From Acidobacteriota bacterium (GTDB lineage: Bacteria; Acidobacteriota; Thermoanaerobaculia; Multivoradales; JAHEKO01), in assembly GCA_006227875.1 (NCBI GenBank), contig SBFI01000342.1, positions 1 through 7,644 of the forward strand: DNA of 7,644 nucleotides, given 5' to 3'. This document shows positions 1 to 6,322 of this stretch, piece after piece (positions within the stretch are counted from its first letter, which is position 1; each line of letters opens with the position of its first letter). A program made the translations under genes and the position numbers. Below the pieces are notes generated by a model. The model was given only the letters and a program-made list of their open reading frames with translations. It was not told the DNA's origin and ran no database searches.

Positions 1-1
1 G

Positions 2-904
2 AAACTGGCCGAAGATCCCGAGATGGCCGGTATCGTGAGAGCGACGGCGCTCCATCAGCTGCAGCGATACCTGACGCCGATGTCGCTGGCGACGGTGGAG
101 AAATCCCTCGCCGATGCCGACCCCCTGGTTCGTGCTGCCGCCTTGCGAGCGCTCGAGCCGACCGATCCCCAGACCCGATTGCGGTTGGCCACACCGTTGC
201 TCGCCGATCCGGTTCGACTGGTAAGACTCGAGGCGGCGCGGGTGATGGCACCAGTGCCCGATACGCTTCTCAACTACCAGCAGAAGTCGATGCTGGCCGA
301 GGCCCTCGACGAATATCGCCAGGCGCAGATGATCAATGCGGACCGCGCCGAGGGACACCTCAACCTCGGGTGGCTACATACCGTCCGCGGGGAGCTGGAC
401 GAGGCGGAGGCCGCCTTCGAAAAGGCCAAGGAAATAGAGCCCTATTTTGTTCCCGCCTTTGTCAATCTCGCGGATGTCTACCGTCAGCAGGGCCGCGATC
501 GGGAGGGGGAAGCGGTGCTGAGGAAGGCTTTGGAGGTCGAGCCCGACAGCGCCGAGGTCTACCACGCTCTCGGGCTCGCCCTGGTCCGCCAACAGCGGCG
601 GGAGGAGGCCCTGGCGGCACTCGAGCGCGCCGCCGAGCTCCAACCCGAGGAGCCACGCTACGCTTTTGTTTATGGTGTGGCCCTAAATGATCTCGGCCAA
701 GAGGACACCGCTCTCGAAGTGTTGACCGCGGCCCATCGCCGTCATCCGACGGACCGCGAGCTGCTCTGGATCCTGGCGCTCTTCAACCGGGACCAGGGCG
801 ACGTGGTGACGGCCGGCGAATATGCGCGCAAGCTCTACGAGCTGGCCCCCCAGGATCCGCGCGCACAGCAGCTCCTCCGAGAGCTCGAGACGGGATCGAG
901 CTGA
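2..904 (+). CDS. HEAT/TPR repeat protein, C-terminal part (5' truncated)
   Basis: This is the C-terminal part of a repeat-rich scaffold protein. The frame is open to the window edge, so the ATG at 23 is probably internal. Residues below are counted from that ATG. Residues 1-75 look like HEAT-type alpha-helical repeats, with recurring 'D..LVRAAALRAL' and 'D.VRLVRLEAARVM' patterns. From about 107 to 276 there are five exact 34-residue TPR units (107-140, 141-174, 175-208, 209-242, 243-276), each ending in a Pro at the helix boundary. TPRs bind protein partners. No heme-binding CXXCH or catalytic motif is visible in the part present. From memory, the HEAT-then-TPR order resembles the C-terminus of doubled-CXXCH multiheme cytochrome/TPR proteins, whose cytochrome part would lie upstream of this window. 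That identity is inference. The stop is TGA at 902-904, followed by 71 bases before yihY. Confidence 0.85.
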   Translation, partial: KLAEDPEMAGIVRATALHQLQRYLTPMSLATVEKSLADADPLVRAAALRALEPTDPQTRLRLATPLLADPVRLVRLEAARVMAPVPDTLLNYQQKSMLAEALDEYRQAQMINADRAEGHLNLGWLHTVRGELDEAEAAFEKAKEIEPYFVPAFVNLADVYRQQGRDREGEAVLRKALEVEPDSAEVYHALGLALVRQQRREEALAALERAAELQPEEPRYAFVYGVALNDLGQEDTALEVLTAAHRRHPTDRELLWILALFNRDQGDVVTAGEYARKLYELAPQDPRAQQLLRELETGSS

Positions 905-962
905 CCAGCCCGCGCGTCGCGGTCCACCGATCAACACCGGTAGGACCGAAAGCCAGCGGTGC

Positions 963-968
963 TAACCT
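963..968 (+). promoter_or_regulatory. possible -10 element (TAACCT) for a leaderless yihY transcript
   Basis: TAACCT fits the TANNNT core of a -10 hexamer and ends 7 bases before the ATG at 976, which would place the transcription start at or next to the start codon. No Shine-Dalgarno sequence precedes this ATG and no good -35 is visible. The same bases form a small inverted repeat, TAAC-ctc-GTTA (963-973). The call rests on spacing and a short motif, so it is tentative. Confidence 0.2.
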
Positions 969-975
969 CGTTACC

Positions 976-2253
976 ATGCCCGAGAACCTCCAGAGGATTC
1001 TGATTCGGGGCTGGCATTTCATTCAGGCCGTCTGGAAGCAGTTCAAACAAGACAACATCTTGATTCGGTCCTCGGGGCTGGCCTATTCGACCCTGCTGGC
1101 CATCGTGCCGCTGGCGGCGGTGCTGTTTGCCCTGTTTACCGCCTTTGGGGCCCTGGACGATTTGAAAAAGGGTGTCCAGCAACTCCTGGTCGACCAGTTT
1201 CTCCCCACCCGTCAGGACGAGCTCACCGCTATCCTCAACGAGCTCATCGAGAATGCCGACAAGTTCGGTTTTGTCGGCTTTGCTTTTCTGGCCGTCACCG
1301 CGATTCTTCTGCTCAACGGCATCGAATCGAACTTCAACGATGTCTGGCACGTGCAGCGCCGGCGCCGCCTGGTGAGCAGGATCACCGCCAATACCTCGGT
1401 GCTGGTGCTGGGCTCGCTCTTTCTGGGTGCCAGCCTGTCGGCCTCGGCGCGGATCAAGGCGTTGTTGTTTTCCGGCACCATTCTCGATCGCAGCCTGATC
1501 CGTAGGACGCTCGACTGGTCACTGCCCCTGGCACTCACTCTTCTCGGGTTTCTTTTGCTCTACATGATCGTTCCCTATACCCGGGTCAAATGGAAAAGCG
1601 CTCTGTTTGGAGCGCTCGTTGCCGGTATCGGCTGGGAGGTGGCCAAGAACGTCTTTGCCAACTCGGTGGGTCAATCGGCTCGCTATTCGATTCTCTATGG
1701 CTCGCTGGCGGCGATCCCCATCTTTCTGGTCTGGTTGTATGTCACCTGGGTCATCGTGCTGCTGGGTCTGGTGATCGCCTACACCCACCAGCATTTCGAC
1801 TTTCTCGAGAAGGATTTGCGCCTCGGGGACGGGCCAAAGGAGGGCCGCCTGTCGCTGACGCTCAAGACCTATGCCCTCATCGCCCAAAAGTTCCACGACG
1901 CCGCGGAGCCGCCGACGACCGAGAACATTGCCGAGCGGCTTCTGATCTCGCAGGCGGTGGCGGAGAAGATCGTGGGATTCCTGGAGGAATCGGATCTGGT
2001 CAGGAGAACCACTACCGCATCGGAGAGCGGCGGCCTGGTCCCGTCGATGCCCCTCGATCAGGTCCAACTGGCCGATGTGTTGGCGGTCTTTGTTCGCTCT
2101 TCGGTGGATCCGCTGGTGCCGTCGGAGCCGCTCGAGAAGACCATCGATGATGTGATGGGTGACCTCCAGGCCGCGGCGCGCGAGGCCCTGGGGGAGAAGA
2201 ACTTCAAACAGCTCGTCGACGAGATCGAAGCGGCCGGCCTTCCCGCCGGCTGA
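976..2253 (+). CDS. yihY: YihY/BrkB-family inner-membrane protein with C-terminal winged-helix-like extension
   Basis: This integral inner-membrane protein belongs to the YihY/virulence factor BrkB family. The family was once called ribonuclease BN, a name now known to belong to another protein, and its molecular function is unsettled. Hydrophobic segments lie near residues 38-56, 98-116, 139-157, 183-200, 208-227 and 243-268, giving the usual six helices. Family-typical stretches are 'AYSTLLAIVPL' (36-46), 'NDVW' (121-124), 'VPYTRVKW' (199-206) and 'YGSLAAIPIFLVWLYV' (241-256). At 425 aa it is longer than the roughly 290-aa E. coli YihY. The extra 150 residues are soluble, and 288-345 ('TTENIAERLLISQAVAEKIV') reads like a winged-helix fold, as in many longer family members. 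The start is chosen because the N-terminus aligns with the family pattern. No Shine-Dalgarno is visible. It converges on the META lipoprotein gene. Confidence 0.9.
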   Translation: MPENLQRILIRGWHFIQAVWKQFKQDNILIRSSGLAYSTLLAIVPLAAVLFALFTAFGALDDLKKGVQQLLVDQFLPTRQDELTAILNELIENADKFGFVGFAFLAVTAILLLNGIESNFNDVWHVQRRRRLVSRITANTSVLVLGSLFLGASLSASARIKALLFSGTILDRSLIRRTLDWSLPLALTLLGFLLLYMIVPYTRVKWKSALFGALVAGIGWEVAKNVFANSVGQSARYSILYGSLAAIPIFLVWLYVTWVIVLLGLVIAYTHQHFDFLEKDLRLGDGPKEGRLSLTLKTYALIAQKFHDAAEPPTTENIAERLLISQAVAEKIVGFLEESDLVRRTTTASESGGLVPSMPLDQVQLADVLAVFVRSSVDPLVPSEPLEKTIDDVMGDLQAAAREALGEKNFKQLVDEIEAAGLPAG

Positions 2254-2303
2254 TGACCTGTGGCCGGCTCGAAGCGGTCGGCCTCCGTGCCGGCCGGCGA
2301 CCT
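2225..2303. repeat. imperfect tandem duplication, 44-bp period, across the yihY stop codon
   Basis: Bases 2225-2259 and 2269-2303 align without gaps at 28 of 35 positions. Both begin TCGAAGCGG, both carry GCCGGC at offset 21-26, and both end GACCT. The first copy holds the last codons and TGA stop of yihY, and the second lies between the two convergent genes. Copy one can form the hairpin GCCGGC-cttccc-GCCGGC (2233-2250), and copy two can form CGGCC/GGCCG (2279-2296). Both could act as bidirectional transcription barriers, but neither is followed by a T tract. A 10-bp palindrome, GATCGCGATC, at 2305-2314 overlaps the stop of the convergent gene. Confidence 0.6.
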
Positions 2304-2312
2304 AGATCGCGA

Positions 2313-3308
2313 TCACCCTTCGGATGACCCTTCCTCCGCCCGCTCCCGAGGCCGGAAGAGCATCACCCCCGAAGCGTCCTCCAGACTCCAGGACAGACCC
2401 AGCTTGCCGGCCAGAAAGCCAAAGCCGCTGACCCCTCCGAACTGCTCGAGGAAGCGGTCCTCGACCGCCATCTGCTCCTCGGGGCAGGCCATCCGGGTGC
2501 CGGCGGCCGGACCCAGGACCAGATCGGCCGCCGTCTCGCCCGCCTCGACACCGGCGGTGTAGCGGTTGCAGCCACTGGTGCCGGCCAGCCGCCCTTCCTC
2601 GTAGACCATCGTGACTTCGGGCTCAGTCGGCGCCGGCTGGTCCCAGTTGAAATGCGTCAGCACCCACTCCGGACCGCCGAGATCTTCGACGGACAGGGTG
2701 CCCGTGACCTCCGAGGCGACTTCGGCCAGACCGTCCGAGTCCAGGGCCCAGACCCGTGTGGCCTTCTGAGAGGGGCAACACGCCGCATCTTCGGGACCCG
2801 TCTGCACGACGTCGAGCTCGACCTTGCCGTCGGTGATCCGCGCTTCTTTGAGCTGCACCCGGTCACCCATGAGCGCGGTGCCGAGGTTGACGATCTCGCC
2901 GTCGTGCCGGCCCATTGCCGCCACGTAGTTGTTGGTGCCCGTGCCGCCTGAGCTCTCCCACAACAGGACCACCGCTTCCTCGGCTCCGTCGCCTCCGAGA
3001 TCGCCGCCCATCCAGAAATGTTTGACCAACCCGACCGCCGGTCGGCTGGCGGCACCCGGTTCGAAGGGATCGCCCTCCCAGCTGCCGCCGACCAGTGTCA
3101 CCGGCTGGTCGTAGATCCCGTGGTAGGTGGCGTTGGCCAGCTCTTCCGCGGTCGGAGCCCCTGCAGCGTTGGAGGAGGCGGCTGGAGCCGATGCTGTGCC
3201 GGCTTCGTCGGTCGGAGCCGGGTTCTTCGCTTGGCACCCGAGCAGAGCTAGTGCGGCAATTAGTGTCACCAGAATCGTCGAAGTCCGAAGTCTATGGTCC
3301 AGGGTCAT
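2313..3308 (-). CDS. META-domain (HslJ-like, DUF306) lipoprotein
   Basis: This is a predicted outer- or inner-membrane-anchored lipoprotein of 331 aa. Residues 5-24 form a signal peptide ending in the lipobox 'LLGC' with Cys25 as the lipidated residue. The next residue is Gln, so there is no Asp+2 retention signal. An Ala/Pro/Ser-rich linker (26-55) follows. Residues 56-200 form a domain with an Asp/Gly-rich 'GDLGGDGAEEAVVLLWESS' stretch (102-120), reminiscent of FG-GAP/calcium-binding turns, and a vicinal Cys177-Cys178 pair in 'ACCPSQ'. Residues 204-320 are a META domain with the hallmark 'GTSGCNRY' (243-250) and 'TRMACP' (271-276). Cys247 and Cys275 could form a disulfide. In E. coli, the META protein HslJ is linked to heat shock and novobiocin resistance. 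The function here is unknown. The start is supported by a GGGAG Shine-Dalgarno 8 bases upstream. It is divergent from the GlsB-type gene. Confidence 0.88.
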   Translation of the reverse strand: MTLDHRLRTSTILVTLIAALALLGCQAKNPAPTDEAGTASAPAASSNAAGAPTAEELANATYHGIYDQPVTLVGGSWEGDPFEPGAASRPAVGLVKHFWMGGDLGGDGAEEAVVLLWESSGGTGTNNYVAAMGRHDGEIVNLGTALMGDRVQLKEARITDGKVELDVVQTGPEDAACCPSQKATRVWALDSDGLAEVASEVTGTLSVEDLGGPEWVLTHFNWDQPAPTEPEVTMVYEEGRLAGTSGCNRYTAGVEAGETAADLVLGPAAGTRMACPEEQMAVEDRFLEQFGGVSGFGFLAGKLGLSWSLEDASGVMLFRPRERAEEGSSEG

Positions 3309-3316
3309 GGTTCAGT

Positions 3317-3321
3317 CTCCC
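3317..3321 (-). promoter_or_regulatory. ribosome binding site of the META lipoprotein gene
   Basis: Read on the minus strand this is GGGAG, ending 8 bases before the ATG at 3308-3306. It supports that start and therefore the signal peptide. No convincing promoter hexamers were found further upstream on this strand. Confidence 0.6.
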
Positions 3322-3410
3322 ACCAGGTTCTTTGTCGGTCGTCGGCGCGATCGCTGTCGCTTGCTTGACCGACACTACCAGGATTGCTACCGTGACCATG
3401 TTCCGTTGTT

Positions 3411-3470
3411 AGGGGGAATTCGCTGCGGCAGAGTGGGCTGCCGGCGGCGTTCGACAAGAAGGGGGAATTC
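3411..3470 (+). repeat. 11-bp direct repeat AGGGGGAATTC, two exact copies
   Basis: The exact word occurs at 3411-3421 and 3460-3470, 49 bases apart. The second copy contains the Shine-Dalgarno of the GlsB-type gene. The first has no start codon at ribosome-binding distance, and a four-codon reading frame (ATG at 3398, TAG at 3410-3412) ends inside its leading bases. It may be a duplicated leader fragment, a regulator half-site pair, or chance. Confidence 0.5.
3458..3465 (+). promoter_or_regulatory. strong ribosome binding site of the GlsB/YeaQ-type gene
   Basis: GAAGGGGG ends 7 bases before the ATG at 3473. It is a strong purine-rich Shine-Dalgarno and fixes the start of this 81-aa gene. Confidence 0.7.
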
Positions 3471-3472
3471 TG

Positions 3473-3718
3473 ATGGACATCCTGATTACCGTGATCATTG
3501 GTGGAGTAGTGGGCTGGGCCGCCAGCCTGGTGATGAAGACGGACGCCCAGATGGGCATCATCGCCAACGTCATCGTCGGTATCGTCGGCTCGGCCCTCGG
3601 CTTCTGGCTCGCCGGCACCCTGGGTCTTGCCGGTGGTGCCATCGTGCGTTGGATCGTCGCCGTGGTCGGCGCCATGCTGCTGATCTGGATCCTGAAACTG
3701 CTGAACGTCTTCAAGTAG
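3473..3718 (+). CDS. GlsB/YeaQ/YmgE-family small stress membrane protein
   Basis: This 81-aa, almost entirely hydrophobic protein belongs to the transglycosylase-associated family (Transgly_assoc, PF04226), whose members are typically about 80-85 aa. Three membrane helices lie near residues 3-20, 27-47 and 56-75. The Gly-rich family pattern is clear in 'IIGGVVGWAASLVM' (8-21) and 'NVIVGIVGSALGFWLAG' (32-48), with a Lys-containing C-terminus. Members are induced by general, acid or envelope stress in several bacteria. The biochemical role is not established despite the family name, and no transglycosylase active site is present. It is preceded by a strong Shine-Dalgarno, and its position next to an MscS channel and a META lipoprotein fits a stress-response context. 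The 96-base gap to the channel gene holds its own promoter-like sequence, so the two need not be co-transcribed. Confidence 0.92.
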   Translation: MDILITVIIGGVVGWAASLVMKTDAQMGIIANVIVGIVGSALGFWLAGTLGLAGGAIVRWIVAVVGAMLLIWILKLLNVFK

Positions 3719-3723
3719 CACGC

Positions 3724-3746
3724 GAACCCGTCCGGTTCCACTTTTT
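3724..3746 (+). terminator. weak intrinsic-terminator-like hairpin after the GlsB-type gene
   Basis: GAACC (3724-3728) pairs with GGTTC (3734-3738) across a 5-base loop, followed by CACTTTTT with five T's at 3742-3746. The stem is short and the T run starts three bases after the stem, so termination would be partial at best. It sits 6 bases after the stop codon. Confidence 0.3.
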
Positions 3747-3776
3747 GGACGACAGAGCGCAGTCGTCACTGGTGGG

Positions 3777-3805
3777 TTGACATCGAAGGGGGCCGGGGCA
3801 AGACT
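3777..3805 (+). promoter_or_regulatory. promoter-like sequence for the MscS channel gene
   Basis: A consensus -35 TTGACA (3777-3782) is followed after 17 bases by AAGACT (3800-3805), which matches the -10 consensus at 3 of 6 positions. Transcription would begin only two or three bases before the ATG at 3815, giving an essentially leaderless message. That would explain why no Shine-Dalgarno stands at normal distance. A purine-rich GAAGGGGG (3785-3792) lies between the hexamers but is too far from the ATG to serve as one. The -35 is good and the -10 poor. Confidence 0.35.
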
Positions 3806-3814
3806 CTTGGCTCC

Positions 3815-6316
3815 ATGAGAAAAGGACTACCGGCGAACGTCGCAGGACTTTTCTTTGCCCTGGCGTTTCTTCTCCCTCAACTCGGGCTGGCCCAGGATCA
3901 ACCCCCACAGCAGCCCTCTCAGGCGCCTGCAGAGGTAACCCAGCCGCCTGGCGAGGGTGCCGTCGCTGCGCCTACGCCGCTTTCGGAGATCGCCCGCAAG
4001 ACAGAGCAGGCGGAAGACGAGCTCGCCGAGATCCAGGGGAGCCTGGCACCCGTTCCGGTAGTTGAAGCGATTGCCGAGCAGCTGGTGACGCTCGACGAGC
4101 CGCTGGCCGAAGGCAGGAAGGCTGTCGAGACCGAGCAGCTGGCGCAGACCTCGCTCCGGGATCTGCGCGACTTGCAGCAGAGATGGGAGGGCGGGCAGCT
4201 GCGGGTCGAAAGCTGGGAGACGCAGGTGGACTCTCGGGCCGAGGAGCTCGAGAGCGCCAGAGATCGGCTCGCCACCATGCAGGCCGAGTGGGTTCAGACG
4301 CGCGAGGCGGTGGGCGAGGTGGAGATCCCGCAAGAGCTGTCAGCCCGCATCGCTCTGGTGGTGGCCAAGCACGAGGAGACGACGACACTCGTCGTCGAGC
4401 GTCTGCAGAGGGTACTGAGTCTGCAGGCGAAGCTGGCGGAGCAGGCGGCTGCCGTGCATGAGCTCCTCGGCGACATCGAAGAGGAGGTGACCCGGCGTCG
4501 GGAATCGCTCTTCGAGCGTGACGAGGCACCGGTGTGGGAGCTTCTGCGGCCGGGGAGCGCCGATGTCGGGATTGGCGCGGTGGTAGAGAGCTGGCGCAAG
4601 GATGGGGCGGCCGTCACCAGCTTCGTCGATCGCTACAAGGGAAGGATTGTCCTCCAGCTCCTCGTCTTTGCCGCTCTGTGGGCGCTGCTCTCGGTGCTCG
4701 ATCGCCGCAGCCGAACCTGGACACTGTCCCACGAGGCGCTCAAGGCTGCGACCTACCTGTTTCGTCACCCGCTGGCATCGGCGCTGCTGCTGTCGCTCAT
4801 GGCCACCCGCCTCATTTATCCGAACGCACCACTCGCTGTCTACGACCTGAACGCGCTGCTCATCCTCGTTCCGTTGGCGCGACTGCTACCTGGGATGGTG
4901 GATCCCCGGCTGCGGGGAGCGGCCTACGCGATGATCCTGGTGCTGGCGCTGGACGAGCTCCGGTCTCTCTTCTTCGAGGTGGGTCTTGTACATCGTCTGC
5001 TGCTGTTGCTGGTCCAGGTGGCCGCCTTACTGATCCTGATCCACGGTCTGAGGGTGCAGGGCACCGGTGCCAGGACCGAAAGGCAGAACAGTCGCTGGTG
5101 GCGAGCGGGATACCGGGCGATCCGGTTGGCCTCGGTCATCGTGGCGCTTGCCCTGCTCGCCAACCTGGTGGGTCGCGTCAGTCTTGCCGACCTCCTCACC
5201 TCGGCCACCCTGGCGAGCTTTCGCTATGCCCTGGTGCTCTTTGTCGGTGCTCTGGTTCTGGACGGGCTGGTGATGGTGCTGTTGGGGACCCCTCGGGCCC
5301 AGTCCTTCAACTCGATCCGTTCGCACACCGAGCTCCTCCAGCGGCGGGGTATTGCCCTGGTTCACCTCTCGGCCCTCTACTTCTGGATCGTTCGCACTCT
5401 CTCGGAGTTCCAGCTCCTGGCGCCGGTACAAGAATGGCTCAGGTCGCTCCTAGACTGGCACTGGACTCGCGGCACCCTCTCCATATCGCTCGGTGACGTC
5501 TTCACCTTTGTCCTCACCATCTTTGCGGCGGTGATGATCTCGCGGTTCGTGCGCTTTCTCCTGGAGGAGGATGTCTATCCGCGCACGGACCTCGACCGGG
5601 GAGTCCCATCCACGATCTCGATGCTGGTCAACTACCTGATCATCGGCATCGGTTTCTTCATTGCTCTGGCGGCCGCAGGTATCGATCTCAGCAATGTTGC
5701 TCTGCTGGCAGGGGCCCTGGGTGTAGGGATCGGCTTCGGGCTGCAGGATCTGGTCAAGAACTTCATCTCGGGTCTGATCCTGGTGTTCGAGCGGCCGATG
5801 GGGGTCGGCGACCTGATCGAGATCGATACTCTCCAGGGTCGGGTGCAGCAGATCGGTATCCGCTCCAGCACGATACGCACATTCGACGGCGCCGAGGTGA
5901 TCATCCCCAACGGAGAGCTGCTCGCTGGTCAGCTGGTCAACTGGACGCTCTCCGACCGCCACCGTCGGGTCAGCTTGCCAGTGGGGGTGGCCTACGGCAC
6001 CGATCCCCAAACCGTGATCGAAATCCTGCTGGGTCTAGCCAATGATCACCCCGAGGTGACCGAGGACCCCGAGCCGGCAGCCCTGTTCAGAGGGTTCGGG
6101 GACAGCGCGCTCGATTTCGAGCTGCGGGCCTGGATCGCCGATTTCAACAAGGGTCTGCGCGTCTCCAGCGAGCTGCGGGTGGCGATCAACAAAGCACTGG
6201 CGGAGGCTGGGATCGAGATCCCCTTTCCGCAGCGGGATGTGCATGTGAAGTCGCTCGACCCGGCGGCCTTGACCACGCCCTCGGCCGGCGAGTCCACGCC
6301 CACCGACGACAAGTAG
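3815..6316 (+). CDS. MscS-family mechanosensitive channel with periplasmic coiled-coil domain
   Basis: This 833-aa inner-membrane channel is predicted to open under membrane tension and release solutes during hypo-osmotic shock. Residues 1-26 are a Sec signal peptide ending 'LGLA' before Gln27. A Pro/Gln-rich linker (28-55) follows. Residues 56-235 are charged, heptad-like helix, probably periplasmic coiled coil. From about 278 there are several hydrophobic helices (near 279-295, 318-334, 343-359, 370-380, 393-411, 437-454, 470-490, 513-530, 559-576 and 600-622). The MscS core comes last: a Gly/Ala-rich pore helix 'ALLAGALGVGIGFGLQDLV' (629-647), the beta-domain signature 'PMGVGDLIEI' (661-670), 'VIIPNGEL' (695-702), and the C-terminal 'EIPFPQRDVHVK' (801-812). 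Size and layout are MscK/YbiO-like, shorter than MscK (about 1120 aa) and far larger than MscS (286 aa). The start is chosen for the signal peptide. Its stop lies 6 bases from the stop of the convergent nitrilase. Confidence 0.93.
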   Translation: MRKGLPANVAGLFFALAFLLPQLGLAQDQPPQQPSQAPAEVTQPPGEGAVAAPTPLSEIARKTEQAEDELAEIQGSLAPVPVVEAIAEQLVTLDEPLAEGRKAVETEQLAQTSLRDLRDLQQRWEGGQLRVESWETQVDSRAEELESARDRLATMQAEWVQTREAVGEVEIPQELSARIALVVAKHEETTTLVVERLQRVLSLQAKLAEQAAAVHELLGDIEEEVTRRRESLFERDEAPVWELLRPGSADVGIGAVVESWRKDGAAVTSFVDRYKGRIVLQLLVFAALWALLSVLDRRSRTWTLSHEALKAATYLFRHPLASALLLSLMATRLIYPNAPLAVYDLNALLILVPLARLLPGMVDPRLRGAAYAMILVLALDELRSLFFEVGLVHRLLLLLVQVAALLILIHGLRVQGTGARTERQNSRWWRAGYRAIRLASVIVALALLANLVGRVSLADLLTSATLASFRYALVLFVGALVLDGLVMVLLGTPRAQSFNSIRSHTELLQRRGIALVHLSALYFWIVRTLSEFQLLAPVQEWLRSLLDWHWTRGTLSISLGDVFTFVLTIFAAVMISRFVRFLLEEDVYPRTDLDRGVPSTISMLVNYLIIGIGFFIALAAAGIDLSNVALLAGALGVGIGFGLQDLVKNFISGLILVFERPMGVGDLIEIDTLQGRVQQIGIRSSTIRTFDGAEVIIPNGELLAGQLVNWTLSDRHRRVSLPVGVAYGTDPQTVIEILLGLANDHPEVTEDPEPAALFRGFGDSALDFELRAWIADFNKGLRVSSELRVAINKALAEAGIEIPFPQRDVHVKSLDPAALTTPSAGESTPTDDK

Positions 6317-6322
6317 CCCGCC

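Noticed and set aside
910..922. CCGCG-cgt-CGCGG hairpin after the TPR gene as a terminator
   Set aside because: The stem has only 5 bp, there is no T tract, and such stems are common by chance at this GC content.
3347..3354. GCGATCGC octamer, like the HIP1 word of cyanobacteria
   Set aside because: It is a single occurrence in a GC-rich genome, and the gene content does not suggest a cyanobacterium.
3365..3393. TTGACC and TACCGT as a promoter for the GlsB-type gene
   Set aside because: The -35-like hexamer and the 17-base spacing are acceptable, but the -10 matches at only 3 of 6 positions, and nothing else supports it.
3127..3780. Plus-strand open frame of 217 codons
   Set aside because: It overlaps the META lipoprotein antisense and runs out of frame through the whole GlsB-type gene. 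The product is Arg/His/Asp low-complexity.
4534..5496. Plus-strand open frame of 320 codons
   Set aside because: It lies in another frame inside the MscS channel gene, and its Gly/Pro/Arg/Ser-rich product is typical of a GC-rich shadow frame.
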